Shown: positions 1-9,171, numbered from the stretch's first letter. The stretch: 64,000 nt of DNA from Bacillota bacterium (GCA_023443745.1 JAEZTB010000064.1:281551-345550), one strand, 5' to 3'. The notes: generated by a model from the letters alone, not told the origin. A program made the numbers and translations.

Positions 1-1
1 T

Positions 2-982
2 CTTCACGGTATAGCAAACGCCCATGAGATTTTCCCTGCGGTCGCATACAGAGATGGCATATACAGTGTAGCTGACGCGAAATTCAAGAATGTCAAATCG
101 CCATGGGTGTGGCGCACAGTTAACCTCGGTCTCTCTAAGGACGAAGTTTTAGTGGCTCGCTCGGGTGATGTAGCCATTCGAGATGGCGATTACAGAATAT
201 TCTTATTCGGTGGAAATGGTAACGATTACATAGATTGCATTAGCGGTGATCCATATGCCTCTGTAATTATAGGCGGGCGCGGCAATAACAAGCTTATAGG
301 TGGTGCCTGGCCAGATACCTTTATTATAAGGGAAAACCCCAGCAGCTTTACTGTTATTAATGATAAATACAACCTCTCACCTAAAAAGAATCGTATTGAG
401 ATTGTGAACCTTGGCATCGTTGGCATCGATAATAACATCGAATCCCTCGATACTGACGGAAAAGCTGTACGTGGAACCATGATAACGCTCTCGGATGGTC
501 AGAAGATATTCGTTGATGCTAAAACGCTTGCGGCAGCTGAAATATGGCTTGTCAACGCACCGGGCGACATCATCTATGGAAAAGTAAAGCCGAATTATTT
601 CCTTGTTGACGATAAAACCAAAGTGAAGGTCAACGGAATGCTTGTCACTTTCGACCAACTGCCCGTGAGCCAAAACGGAAGGTTATTGGTTCCGGTACGG
701 GCGATAGCCGAAGCTATGGGATATAAGATATCATGGGATGGTGCAACAAATACGGCTACAGTCTCGAACAATTCGAGCACTACTGTTAAGATGACTATTG
801 GCAACCCTACAGTGGCTATTTCCAAAAACGGAGTGAACAGCGCAATCACTTTGGACGTGCCTCCACAAATGATAGGCGGACGGACACTCGTCCCGCTTCG
901 AGCACTTGCTGAATCATTTGGTGCAAAGGTTGATTGGAACGATAAGAGCAAAACAGCGATTATTATGACACACGCTCCCTGA
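2..982 (+). CDS. RTX-like / copper amine oxidase N-terminal (stalk) domain protein, 5' truncated by window edge
   Basis: The frame is open from base 2, so the true start lies left of the window; the GTG at 107 is not needed as a start. The visible N-terminal part has Gly/Asp/Asn-rich repeats (GGNGNDYID, GGRGNNKL) resembling calcium-binding RTX beta-roll repeats. The C-terminal ~110 residues form a copper amine oxidase N-terminal-like stalk domain (PF07833 type), recognisable from NGRLLVPVRAIAEAMGY...W and a second LVPLRALAESFGAKVDW block. Such domains occur at the ends of secreted Gram-positive surface proteins. It is probably an extracellular protein; the substrate or binding partner is unknown. 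It ends just before a convergent pentapeptide-repeat gene. Confidence 0.75.
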   Translation, partial: LHGIANAHEIFPAVAYRDGIYSVADAKFKNVKSPWVWRTVNLGLSKDEVLVARSGDVAIRDGDYRIFLFGGNGNDYIDCISGDPYASVIIGGRGNNKLIGGAWPDTFIIRENPSSFTVINDKYNLSPKKNRIEIVNLGIVGIDNNIESLDTDGKAVRGTMITLSDGQKIFVDAKTLAAAEIWLVNAPGDIIYGKVKPNYFLVDDKTKVKVNGMLVTFDQLPVSQNGRLLVPVRAIAEAMGYKISWDGATNTATVSNNSSTTVKMTIGNPTVAISKNGVNSAITLDVPPQMIGGRTLVPLRALAESFGAKVDWNDKSKTAIIMTHAP

Positions 983-991
983 GCATCGCCT

Positions 992-1600
992 CTACCCGTT
1001 AATTACAGCACCAAAGGCTCTGGCAATATATACAGCCTGTTCAATATCAACCTTGACATCTTTTAAACTAAAGCTTTTAAAGTCAAGCCCTTCAACAAGT
1101 GCCTCTCTCAGATCGGCCCCTTTCAAATCAGCTTGAACAAGAAGGGCAAAGCTGAGATTGGCACTTTTGAAGCAGGCCTTTTCCAGGTTGGAATCAGAAA
1201 GGTCTGCATGGGCTAGATTCACCTCACTAAGATCAAGGTTTTTCAAATCGCATGATCTTAAATTTGTATATGACCAATCCCCCCGAGTGATCTTTATGCC
1301 TAATAAATTTGCTTCAGTAAAGCTTGATCCCAGCATCCTGCAATCAAGAAACTCAGTATTAAAGAGATGGGCGTAGGTAAATTGGCAATTCGTAAAGGAC
1401 GATTCCCTATGGACCGAACCATTGAGCCGGGTCCCTCTAAAGCTGCAATCAATAAAGGTGCATCTTTCAGTAATAACATCCTCCATGTTTGCGCTTTTTA
1501 AGTCACAGTTTATAAATTTGCAGCTTATAAAAACCTGTCCCTCGAAATCTTCCTCAACCAATGATAGATGATCAAAAACCTCATGCTGAGTTGTTATCAT
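992..1600 (-). CDS. Pentapeptide-repeat protein
   Basis: A protein of about 202 residues built almost entirely of A(D/N)LXX-type pentapeptide repeats, for example NLAHADLSDSNLEKACFKSA and ADLKGADLREA. These fold as a right-handed quadrilateral beta-helix. Family members include Qnr/McbG DNA-mimic proteins that protect gyrase, but most chromosomal ones have no known function, so no resistance role is claimed. An ATG at 1615 is in frame, but the GGAG Shine-Dalgarno overlaps it and sits 9 nt before the ATG at 1600, which I prefer. It is monocistronic and converges on the preceding gene. Confidence 0.8.
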   Translation of the reverse strand: MITTQHEVFDHLSLVEEDFEGQVFISCKFINCDLKSANMEDVITERCTFIDCSFRGTRLNGSVHRESSFTNCQFTYAHLFNTEFLDCRMLGSSFTEANLLGIKITRGDWSYTNLRSCDLKNLDLSEVNLAHADLSDSNLEKACFKSANLSFALLVQADLKGADLREALVEGLDFKSFSLKDVKVDIEQAVYIARAFGAVING

Positions 1601-1758
1601 TCCAACACTCTCCATATCAACTATTAAATTAAATAAGAACCCTCGGGAGCTTTATTCTTCTTAATTAAAATTTACATAAGCTTTGGCATATTGAGAATAT
1701 GACAAATTCTTTTAAAAATCAATAATATGACAAATAAAACAGCTTAGTTGCCATTATC

Positions 1759-1787
1759 TTGCTTTATCAGATTGGGTATGCTATTAT
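1759..1787 (+). promoter_or_regulatory. Sigma-A-type promoter of the fluoride-riboswitch antiporter gene
   Basis: TTGCTT (1759-1764), a 17-nt spacer and TATTAT (1782-1787) make a good sigma-A promoter. The predicted start site, around 1794, falls exactly at the beginning of the riboswitch aptamer, which supports both calls. Confidence 0.65.
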
Positions 1788-1793
1788 TGTTCT

Positions 1794-1894
1794 AGTGGGA
1801 ATGAAGTTCTCCCCTAGCCATTTATGGGCTAAAACCGCTTATCAAGCTGATGACTTCTGTGATTTAATTTATCGCAGAAATTATCAGCTTTTTT
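1794..1894 (+). ncRNA. Fluoride riboswitch (crcB motif) with terminator expression platform
   Basis: The stretch GGGAATGAAGTTCTCCC, a short hairpin (TAGCC/GGGCTA) and then AACCGCTTATCAAGCTGATGA (20 of these bases match my memory of the family) followed by CTTCTGT reproduce the fluoride riboswitch layout: P1, the P2/P3 junction and the conserved GCTGATGACTTCTG 3' segment. That 3' segment (1846-1860) also forms the left arm of a long hairpin closed by CGCAGAAATTATCAGC (1873-1888) and followed by TTTTTT. Ligand-bound aptamer and terminator are therefore mutually exclusive, the arrangement expected of an ON switch. Downstream is a cation/proton antiporter, a known fluoride-riboswitch target class. 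The match is by eye, without a covariance model. Confidence 0.82.
1846..1894 (+). terminator. Riboswitch-controlled intrinsic terminator
   Basis: GCTGAT...ATCAGC hairpin with an inner CTTCTG/CGCAGAA stem and a six-T tract, placed directly between the aptamer and the GGAGGG ribosome-binding site of the antiporter. Its left arm is shared with the aptamer. Confidence 0.8.
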
Positions 1895-1918
1895 GCACTT
1901 TAAGGAGGGTATTCAATC

Positions 1919-3103
1919 ATGTTAACCAGTCTTGCCATCATTATCATTTTGGGTTTTACACTAAGTAGCCTATTTACCCGTATAAAACTACCAGGACTGC
2001 TGGGAATGATTCTTACCGGTATAATTCTTGGCCCATATGTGTTAAATCTTATTTCACCGGATATCCTTACTATTTCAGCTGACTTAAGAGAAATTGCACT
2101 TATTGTAATTTTAACAAGAGCAGGTCTCTCTTTAGATATTAAAGATCTGAAAAAGGTAGGAAGACCCGCAATTCTAATGTGCTTTATTCCCGCTACTTTT
2201 GAGCTTGTTGCTGTAACTATCCTTGCTCCGATTTTTCTGAATATTTCATATCTTGAAGCCGCAATTATGGGGACCGTGTTAGCAGCAGTATCTCCTGCTG
2301 TAGTCGTTCCCAGAATGCTTCATCTTATGGAGAGTGGTTATGGGAAGAATAAAAGCATCCCCCAGTTGATCATGGCGGGGGCATCTGTAGATGATATATA
2401 TGTTATCGTTCTATTTACTGCTTTTATGGGAATGTACCAAGGTAATGGGTTTAATGCCTTTAGTCTTGTTTCTGTGCCTGTTTCTGTAATTCTTGGACTA
2501 ATCGTCGGTATTTTAACTGGCTTATTACTCGTATTTATTTTTAAAAGGATACACATGAGAGATACGGTTAAAGTATTAATCATTATGAGTATATCCTTTC
2601 TTTTTATTACGCTTGAAAACCTGCTAAAACCCTACCTCCCGATGTCAGGCTTACTTGCCGTAATGGCTCTGGGGGGAACAATACTAAAATCATATGAAAT
2701 TCTCGCAAAACGCTTGATAGGCAAATTCACAAAAATTTGGGTAGGCGCCGAGATTCTTTTGTTTGTTCTTGTTGGTGCAGCCGTTGATATAAGATATTTA
2801 TCTGAAGCCGGACTCCTATCTGTCGTTCTCATTTTATGCGCTCTTATCTTCAGAATTTTAGGCGTGAATATTTGCCTATTAAAAACAAAATTGAATAGAA
2901 AAGAGAGGCTGTTCTGTTCTTTTGCCTATCTTCCAAAAGCAACTGTTCAAGCTGCAATTGGTTCTATTCCGCTTACTGCTGGAATAACGGCTGGGAATGT
3001 AATACTTACAGTTGCAGTGCTCTCTATAATGATTACAGCCCCAATTGGTGCTGTAGCTATAGATAACACCTATAAAAAGCTGCTGGATCGCACTATTGCC
3101 TAA
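1919..3103 (+). CDS. Cation/proton antiporter (CPA, Na+/H+ exchanger domain), fluoride-responsive
   Basis: A 394-residue, strongly hydrophobic protein with about 12 predicted membrane segments and the PF00999 Na+/H+ exchanger fold. The first helix region contains GLLGMILTGIILGPYVL, and a GASVDDIYVIVL segment carries the acidic pair expected in the ion path. The start at 1919 follows AAGGAGGG. It sits immediately downstream of a fluoride riboswitch. Antiporters of this class are a recurrent crcB-motif target and may move fluoride or correct the ion and pH stress it causes; the ion actually moved cannot be read from sequence. A terminator hairpin follows the gene. Confidence 0.85.
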   Translation: MLTSLAIIIILGFTLSSLFTRIKLPGLLGMILTGIILGPYVLNLISPDILTISADLREIALIVILTRAGLSLDIKDLKKVGRPAILMCFIPATFELVAVTILAPIFLNISYLEAAIMGTVLAAVSPAVVVPRMLHLMESGYGKNKSIPQLIMAGASVDDIYVIVLFTAFMGMYQGNGFNAFSLVSVPVSVILGLIVGILTGLLLVFIFKRIHMRDTVKVLIIMSISFLFITLENLLKPYLPMSGLLAVMALGGTILKSYEILAKRLIGKFTKIWVGAEILLFVLVGAAVDIRYLSEAGLLSVVLILCALIFRILGVNICLLKTKLNRKERLFCSFAYLPKATVQAAIGSIPLTAGITAGNVILTVAVLSIMITAPIGAVAIDNTYKKLLDRTIA

Positions 3104-3169
3104 TACAGTACTTTCATTTTATTGAGTTAGGCTTCTTGGCTTGTTAACCTTATGAGATTTCTCTGTCTT

Positions 3170-3214
3170 ATTTAATAAATAGGGCAACCGATAGGGATGC
3201 CCTACTTATTAATA
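3170..3214. terminator. Bidirectional hairpin terminator
   Basis: TTAATAAATAGGGCA and TGCCCTACTTATTAA arms enclose an 11-nt loop, with A/T-rich flanks on both sides. It lies between the convergent antiporter and phosphodiesterase genes. The rest of 3104-3309 shows nothing recognisable. Confidence 0.6.
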
Positions 3215-3309
3215 AGTAAAAGATTCTGAAAAACAAAGTCTCCGAGGATTCTTGATATTGGATATAAGTGTATAAGCCAGAGTGGACGGCAGAAGATATT
3301 ACATCTCTT

Positions 3310-4629
3310 TTATCTTAGTATTTCTTCTATTGCCGTGCCATCGGCATTTGGCAATTCGACGCCCAGAATTCTTGCAAAGGTGGGTGCTTCGTCTACGATA
3401 GGCCTTTGTTCAAGTTCAATCCCATTTTTGATATCGGGACCCTTTGCGATGAATACAGGCTGAGGGCCTTTATCGGGGTAATAACCGTGGGTCGCTCTTC
3501 CAAAGCGATAATCCGATAAATCAAAATTATTGACCACAGGCCGTACACAGGAATCACTGAACGAGGTATACCCGTCTGTCTCTAAAACAAAGGCAAAATC
3601 TCCGTCGAGATGTTCCTTTTCTGCCAACTCTTCGCGAGTATAGACTTCGCTGAATCCATAAATGCCTTCATCCCTCATGCTTTTCAGCAAGGTATATACC
3701 TCATCATAAGTCTTCTTGTCGTTAGGATCTTTAAGAAAAACCATGGCTGACATGGCATTGGAGAAGCTGTAGGCTTTCCAATCCAGCACCTTACCCTCGG
3801 GAGAAAGCGTAATAAAGCCATGATCCACTAGGAACACGTTGGGCTTTATAACTCTAGTAATGTCTATTTGACCATGGTCACTCACTATAATAATATTGGT
3901 ATCCTTAAGTACACCTGCATCTTCTAGTGCTGCCATCAGTTCGCCAAACCAGTCATCTACACGCTTCAGTCCCTCGGTCACATTTTGGTTAAAAACACCG
4001 TTTTTGTGTCTTGCGTCATCAATATTTCCGTTATGAACAAACACCACTTCGGGTTTAAACTGGCGGATGATGTCGCAGGTGCATGTGATCAGGAAGTTAT
4101 CTATTTCAGGATGGATCATGACATTTGTTCTGCCTGTTTTCGTGTAGGAATCGGGCAGTAGATTTTTGTTTTTATCAATGATCTTTAGAACCTCATCACT
4201 GGAACCCGCCCTCTTAAAAGATTCCAATAAGGTGTCATCCTTGTTGGGAAGCCAGTATTCGTTTATCAGATAATCAATATCCCTATGGTTCCCTGTCACT
4301 GTCCAAAAAACAGAGGCAGTTTTATATCCCGCTTTTTTGGCAGCAGTAAAAATATCTTCTACCTTGACATTATCATGAAACCAATTCCAGGTATCTTCCT
4401 TGTTGTCGGTGGTAAAAGCATTGTTACTGATGACGCCGTGTTTATCAGGATAGCAGCCTGTCATGATACTTACGTGAGAAGGATACGTAACAGTTGGGTA
4501 TATGGTACGGATCTTCTTAACCTCGCTGCCCCCTTCAAGATACTTTTTAAAATTCGGTAGCGACCGTAGATAAGCTATATCCTCGTGCACCATGGCATCG
4601 ACCGATAATACAAATAATCTTTTCTTCAT
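3310..4629 (-). CDS. Alkaline phosphatase superfamily protein (nucleotide pyrophosphatase/phosphodiesterase type)
   Basis: A 439-residue cytosolic-looking protein (no signal peptide) of the PF01663 type-I phosphodiesterase/NPP family. The metal-site residues are visible: FVLSVDAM at the N terminus, the catalytic Thr region TVTYPSHVSIMTGCYPDKHGV (quoted in part), VHNGNIDDARH, and IIVSDHGQ with the paired Asp-His. A C-terminal THGYYPD supplies the last metal-binding His. It likely hydrolyses phosphodiester or pyrophosphate bonds in nucleotides or related esters; the substrate is unknown. RBS AAGGAAGG precedes the ATG. The neighbour, 61 bp downstream, is in the same orientation. Confidence 0.8.
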   Translation of the reverse strand: MKKRLFVLSVDAMVHEDIAYLRSLPNFKKYLEGGSEVKKIRTIYPTVTYPSHVSIMTGCYPDKHGVISNNAFTTDNKEDTWNWFHDNVKVEDIFTAAKKAGYKTASVFWTVTGNHRDIDYLINEYWLPNKDDTLLESFKRAGSSDEVLKIIDKNKNLLPDSYTKTGRTNVMIHPEIDNFLITCTCDIIRQFKPEVVFVHNGNIDDARHKNGVFNQNVTEGLKRVDDWFGELMAALEDAGVLKDTNIIIVSDHGQIDITRVIKPNVFLVDHGFITLSPEGKVLDWKAYSFSNAMSAMVFLKDPNDKKTYDEVYTLLKSMRDEGIYGFSEVYTREELAEKEHLDGDFAFVLETDGYTSFSDSCVRPVVNNFDLSDYRFGRATHGYYPDKGPQPVFIAKGPDIKNGIELEQRPIVDEAPTFARILGVELPNADGTAIEEILR

Positions 4630-4690
4630 AGAAAAAGTCCTTCCTTATATTTATCTAAAATTTACTTTCGATAAATAGTGTGCTCTTCTC

Positions 4691-5755
4691 TTATTCAACA
4701 ATATAATGTCCGTCCAAAGCCGGCTCACCAATTGTTGTAAGCTCTCTTATTAACGCGCTTTGCACTTCATACTTGCCGTCTCCCGAGGTTGAGACCTTGA
4801 CCGTACCGTCAACACAGTTATAGAACGTAATCGCACCAACCTTCTGGTAGCGCATATTGACGACGGGACTTAGGATACCCTCGTTCATGGCCACAACAAT
4901 TTTGGGTTTCACAGCCTCGATATATTCGGTCTTGTTGGATGTAGAATCACCATGGTGATTCATTTTGCAGACATCTGCTTGCAGATCGTCTCCGTAAAGC
5001 TTTGCAATACGTGCTTCCGAATCTACGTACATATCACCTGCTGAGAAAAAGCTGGATTCCTTATAAATCATTTTTAAGCAAAGGGAAGCATTATTTGCAA
5101 TGAATTCCGCTGTTTGAACAGCATTTTTATAATTAAAATTTGCCTCAGGATTATAGACTTTCACCTTAATTTGTTTACCAAAATTAAGTTCATCGCCTTC
5201 CACTAAACGCGTTGTTTCAATCCCCTTCTCTTCAATGATCTTCATCATGTTCCAATAGGTTTGACTATCATATTCGTGCTCATTCATATAGACCTTTCCT
5301 ATATCAAAGGCTTCCGAAACAGCGGAAAATCCACCAATGTGATCAGCATGAGGATGGGAGGCTACAAAAATATCAACTCGTTTGACACCCATTTTTTTTA
5401 GATACTCCACGACCTGCTCTCCGGATGTTTGATTCCCGCAGTCTATCAACATGACCAGCCCCTCAGGAGACATGTATACTGTACTGTCACCGGCTCGTAT
5501 GGCTGTGGGATCAGCCGGATGCTTTTCAGTCAGATATAAAAAACGGCAGGTCATGAGGCCTGAATCCCCCGATGTATCATAGACCAGGTCGGAGTAGTCA
5601 GATTTGACTGATTGTTCATCCGGTTGTTGCTTTTGCCCGGGAGCCTCCGTCTCTTTTTGTTCTGCCACGGGTTGTTCTGTTGGCGTGGTTGTGCAGGCAC
5701 CAAATATTAAAAGTGACACTAATATTATGAGAAGGATACAGAGATTTTTTTTCAA
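4691..5755 (-). CDS. Lipoprotein with metallo-beta-lactamase fold (ComEC C-terminal-like)
   Basis: The translation start is taken as the TTG at 5755. It is preceded by GGGAGG and gives a clean lipoprotein signal (KKNLCILLIILVSLLIFGAC, lipobox ending in Cys). A longer reading to 5845 would run through a large hairpin and is rejected. The mature part is a metallo-beta-lactamase domain with the SHPHADH metal motif, a later AGD and NHHGD, resembling the exported nuclease-like domain of ComEC/Rec2 and stand-alone surface MBL proteins. It is probably an extracytoplasmic hydrolase on nucleic acid or another phosphodiester, but the substrate is not known. Confidence 0.75.
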   Translation of the reverse strand: MKKNLCILLIILVSLLIFGACTTTPTEQPVAEQKETEAPGQKQQPDEQSVKSDYSDLVYDTSGDSGLMTCRFLYLTEKHPADPTAIRAGDSTVYMSPEGLVMLIDCGNQTSGEQVVEYLKKMGVKRVDIFVASHPHADHIGGFSAVSEAFDIGKVYMNEHEYDSQTYWNMMKIIEEKGIETTRLVEGDELNFGKQIKVKVYNPEANFNYKNAVQTAEFIANNASLCLKMIYKESSFFSAGDMYVDSEARIAKLYGDDLQADVCKMNHHGDSTSNKTEYIEAVKPKIVVAMNEGILSPVVNMRYQKVGAITFYNCVDGTVKVSTSGDGKYEVQSALIRELTTIGEPALDGHYIVE

Positions 5756-5793
5756 CGGATATTCCTCCCTCATCAGGCTTTTGCGGTCTTTGG

Positions 5794-5843
5794 GGACAAG
5801 CAGAAAGATGGTGAGCTTTTCTCGACCATCTTTCTGCTTGTCC
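5794..5843. other. Long perfect inverted repeat downstream of the sugar-binding protein gene
   Basis: A 19-bp perfect stem (GGACAAGCAGAAAGATGGT with its complement) around a 12-nt loop that can extend the stem by three more pairs. No T tract follows on either strand. It lies between the stop of the solute-binding protein and the start of the MBL lipoprotein. It may protect the 3' end of the abundant binding-protein mRNA or act as a Rho-independent pause. Confidence 0.6.
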
Positions 5844-5879
5844 ATCTTAACTTTTCAACAAACAACGGTTAAAGGAAGT

Positions 5880-7289
5880 TTAATTGGCAAGATTATAAAG
5901 CTCAAGAGCTTCGGCAATAGTTGCGTTCGCATCCTTAATAGCCTGGTCAATACTGTACTTTGGATCGTTGCAAACCTGCTCTACCGCAAGGAGATTAGCT
6001 TTAAGAACCTCGTTGGCAATCGGAAGATAAGGTGTCTTGGTATTACTGTCTCCATTTTTCTGTGCATCGAGACAGTAAGCAGCTCTTGGGAAAACCTTCT
6101 CGACAAAGGCTTTGTATGTATCAGTTTCGGCTGCATCACTGCTAACGGGCAGGTATCCTGTGCTGGTAGACCAGTATGCAGCGTTTTCAGGTTCTGCCAT
6201 CCACTTAATAAAGTCATAAGCACCTTGTTGGGATTCGGTTTTGCCATTGTTGCAGATGAAGCTGCCGGTACCACCTGCGGGTACACCCGTAGACCTGCTG
6301 TTGTCTGAGCATCCAGGCATTGTAAGCATTCCGATATCAACCTTGTCTCCACCGGCCTTCAAAATTCTGTTATGGAAGGAGATAACACCTACGAACATTG
6401 CCAATTTACCGGTTGCGAACATAGGAACAACTTCAGCGTTACAATCGGTTCCATAAGGAACACCATAACCCCCGGCATAAATTTTCTGGTAAGCATCCAA
6501 CATGCTGTAAAGTGCATCCTTTGTCGGGGATGTATCGTACAAGCTGGCGGTAGCCTTTCCATTGTATCCATTGCCGGCATCCACAGAATCAACACCTTCA
6601 ACAGCCAAAGCTGCATTTACATAGTAGCCGTTTGGATGGAAAGCCACACCATATTCGCAATAGCCACCGTCTACCAGTTTTTTAGATATTTCGTAGACAT
6701 CCTGCAATGATTTTATCTCTTTATAGGGATCAATACCTGCAGCCTTAAAAATATCCATGTTTACGTAAACGCCGGCAAAACTGTTTCCGATGGGATATCC
6801 GATTTGATTACCCTCACCATCGCTGTAAGCTGATTTAAGGTGCGGGTACGTGGTGGAATAGTCCCATTTGTCTGCATCAATAAAATCCTGGAGAGGTTTT
6901 GTAAACTCGGAAGCTGCAAAGAAGCCGGTATGCTCAACGGCACCAGAAAACATGTCGGGAAGTTCTTTCTGAGAAGAAGCTTGAAGCTTAGCCATTAAAT
7001 CGCTGGCGCCGCCTTGAAACTCAAACTTTACAACGTACTTGTCCTGAACATAGTTGTACTTTTGTATCATGGTAGCAAGGGTTTCAGCCATGGTACCACT
7101 AAAATTGCTCCACCAAATAACCTCAATTGGTTCTTTTGATGCATTGGTGGGGGTTTCAGATGCTACCCCTGTACTTGTGGCTGAAGGAGTAACGGTGGGC
7201 GAGCCAGCGGTATTTGCAGGGGCCCCGCAGCCAACCAGCAATACCAGAGCAAGCAATACAGCTAAGTAACTCTTGATTCTCTTCATCAT
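5880..7289 (-). CDS. Carbohydrate ABC transporter solute-binding lipoprotein (family 1)
   Basis: A 469-residue secreted lipoprotein: KR-rich N terminus, hydrophobic core and lipobox LLVGC, then a Thr/Ser/Pro-rich linker. The mature domain is a family-1 extracellular solute-binding protein (UgpB/MalE-like; IEVIWWSNFSGTMAETL near the N terminus, APGAGT-like VPAGGTGSF later). It captures a sugar or sugar-phosphate-like ligand and hands it to the two permeases encoded just upstream in the same direction. No ATPase gene is in the cluster; a shared MsmX-type ATPase elsewhere is the usual solution. A hairpin downstream may stabilise this transcript. Confidence 0.88.
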   Translation of the reverse strand: MMKRIKSYLAVLLALVLLVGCGAPANTAGSPTVTPSATSTGVASETPTNASKEPIEVIWWSNFSGTMAETLATMIQKYNYVQDKYVVKFEFQGGASDLMAKLQASSQKELPDMFSGAVEHTGFFAASEFTKPLQDFIDADKWDYSTTYPHLKSAYSDGEGNQIGYPIGNSFAGVYVNMDIFKAAGIDPYKEIKSLQDVYEISKKLVDGGYCEYGVAFHPNGYYVNAALAVEGVDSVDAGNGYNGKATASLYDTSPTKDALYSMLDAYQKIYAGGYGVPYGTDCNAEVVPMFATGKLAMFVGVISFHNRILKAGGDKVDIGMLTMPGCSDNSRSTGVPAGGTGSFICNNGKTESQQGAYDFIKWMAEPENAAYWSTSTGYLPVSSDAAETDTYKAFVEKVFPRAAYCLDAQKNGDSNTKTPYLPIANEVLKANLLAVEQVCNDPKYSIDQAIKDANATIAEALELYNLAN

Positions 7290-7388
7290 AGATTCTCTCC
7301 TTTTGTTTTTATTATTTATACACTTTCCGTAAATACCTGTATTAGTCTGTTGCCTAACACAAAATATCTCCTTCGGTGTAAAACAGGA

Positions 7389-8225
7389 CTATCCTTTCAG
7401 TGCACCGGCCGTCATACCCTTGACTATGTACTCCTGGCCAAAAATGAACACAATAGCAGCCGGTAAAATACATGTTGCCGCACCAGCAAGCAGGGGGCCG
7501 AACTCTAGCCTTTCCGAATGAACAAGCATTGCCATACCGATCTGAATGGTTCGCATGTGGTCTTTATTCGTAACTAACAAGGGCCAAAAATATTGATTGT
7601 AGATATTGATGAACAGATAGATGCTTAAGGAAGCTACCGTAGGTATGGACAAGGGCATTGCAATTTTGAAAAGGAAGCCCATATCCCCGCAGCCGTCAAG
7701 TGTGGCCGCTTCTTTAAATTCCTTGGAAAGGGTCATATAATACTGCCGCATGAGAAAAATAGCAGTACCGGATATTAAGGATGGAAAAACCAATCCCAGA
7801 TAGGTATCCGATAGTCCCCAACTCTGAATTTGAACAAAGTTAGTAATGATAACGATGTCTGCCGGTATCATCATAGTGGTAATGATAAGAGTAAAAAACA
7901 AATTTTTTAAAGGAAATTTAAAAAACGCAAAGGCATATGCCGCAAAGCTTGAGAATATGACCTGGCAAGCTATGGTTATAAAGCATACAATAAAGCTGTT
8001 TTTCATGTAGCTGAAAACCGCGACATTATTAAACACCCACTTGTAATGATCCAACGTAGGGCTTCGTGTGAACCACGTCGGCGGGAAAGCAGAGATTTCT
8101 GCCTCAGGCTGAATACTAAACAATACACATATAATAATCGGCAATATAAAAACTAACCCAAGGATAATCTTAAATGCAAATGACACTGATGATTTAATGA
8201 TTCTTTCCGTTTTAGCATTAATCAT
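7389..8225 (-). CDS. Carbohydrate ABC transporter permease (MalG/UgpE type)
   Basis: 278 residues with six membrane helices and the EAA loop characteristic of binding-protein-dependent permeases (EFKEAATLDGCGDMGFLFKI, then the conserved Gly and a run of hydrophobics). It ends with the family's typical GAVKG-like C terminus (MTAGALKG). Its ATG overlaps the stop of the preceding permease by 4 bp, implying translational coupling. It forms the inner-membrane channel with its partner permease. Confidence 0.9.
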   Translation of the reverse strand: MINAKTERIIKSSVSFAFKIILGLVFILPIIICVLFSIQPEAEISAFPPTWFTRSPTLDHYKWVFNNVAVFSYMKNSFIVCFITIACQVIFSSFAAYAFAFFKFPLKNLFFTLIITTMMIPADIVIITNFVQIQSWGLSDTYLGLVFPSLISGTAIFLMRQYYMTLSKEFKEAATLDGCGDMGFLFKIAMPLSIPTVASLSIYLFINIYNQYFWPLLVTNKDHMRTIQIGMAMLVHSERLEFGPLLAGAATCILPAAIVFIFGQEYIVKGMTAGALKG

Positions 8226-9133
8226 TGATAAAACACCACCTTTTTCTCAAAGAAGAACTGAGTACGTGTTGCAATCAATATGAGAAGGAAAAGAACCAAC
8301 GACTCTACACAAGCGGTTTCAAAGCGCCCATTGACAATGGCCTTCTCATAGATCGAATAAATCAGTGTTTTGGTGGAATTAGCAGGACCGCCGCCGGTTA
8401 AAAGTCTAATCTGGGCAAAAGCTTTAAATGAGCTGGTAATGTTAAGGAATACCACAAAAAAGATCTGCGGCGATGCAATGGGTAAAATAATTTTGAATAT
8501 TTTTCTTAGGGGACCTGCACCATCAATAATGGCACTTTCAAGAAGCTCCTCGGGAACATTTCTAAATCCGACCAGCAAGAATATAAAACTCGCGCCAACA
8601 TGCATCCAAACCGTAACCATGGCCGTGGACTGGAGCGCTACTGCTGCGTCACGAGTCCAGGTAAAGTTTGTTCCAAGTAGCAGGTTTAAAAGACCGTTGT
8701 CCCTTCTAAATATAAACATCCAAATGGCGGCGGCAGGAGATGATGCAATAGCCATGGGGAGTGCAAACAAGATCTGATAAATCTTTGAGCCCTTTACTTT
8801 GTTCATGGAAAGCAATGCAAAGATCATAGCGATTAAAAAGGTGAATACCACATTTATGGCAGCAAATCTAAGCGTTGTTCCAACTACCTGCCAGAATGAG
8901 TCTTTGAGCAGCACTCGCTTCCAAATATCCAGACCCACCCACTTTGAAAAAGCTCCACTCTTATCTGTTACTGAGAACGATAAAAGAATAGTCTTTATAA
9001 AGGGATAATATGTAAAAAGTGCAAAAAGAATAAGGGTTGGCAGTAAAAGCAAATACGGAGTTGGTTTTACTTTATTAAAATTATATCCTCCGATTTTCTT
9101 GACTGTCTTGGTTTTTTTACAAATCACTTTCAA
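8222..9133 (-). CDS. Carbohydrate ABC transporter permease (MalF/UgpA type)
   Basis: 303 residues with six membrane helices and the EAA motif PEELLESAIIDGAGPLRKIF. It is the first gene of the importer operon. The TTG at 9133 follows AAAGG and is the only sensible start. Upstream lie TGTAATTACA palindromes shared with the dehydrogenase operon at 19 kb, so it is probably repressed by the divergent LacI-family protein until substrate is present. Confidence 0.9.
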   Translation of the reverse strand: MKVICKKTKTVKKIGGYNFNKVKPTPYLLLLPTLILFALFTYYPFIKTILLSFSVTDKSGAFSKWVGLDIWKRVLLKDSFWQVVGTTLRFAAINVVFTFLIAMIFALLSMNKVKGSKIYQILFALPMAIASSPAAAIWMFIFRRDNGLLNLLLGTNFTWTRDAAVALQSTAMVTVWMHVGASFIFLLVGFRNVPEELLESAIIDGAGPLRKIFKIILPIASPQIFFVVFLNITSSFKAFAQIRLLTGGGPANSTKTLIYSIYEKAIVNGRFETACVESLVLFLLILIATRTQFFFEKKVVFYQ

Positions 9134-9171
9134 TCAACCTTTCTTATTTTGGTATAATCGAGAATTTGTTA

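Noticed and set aside
992..1600. Pentapeptide-repeat protein as a Qnr-type quinolone resistance gene
   Set aside because: Repeat content alone does not show this; no gyrase-interaction loops could be recognised.
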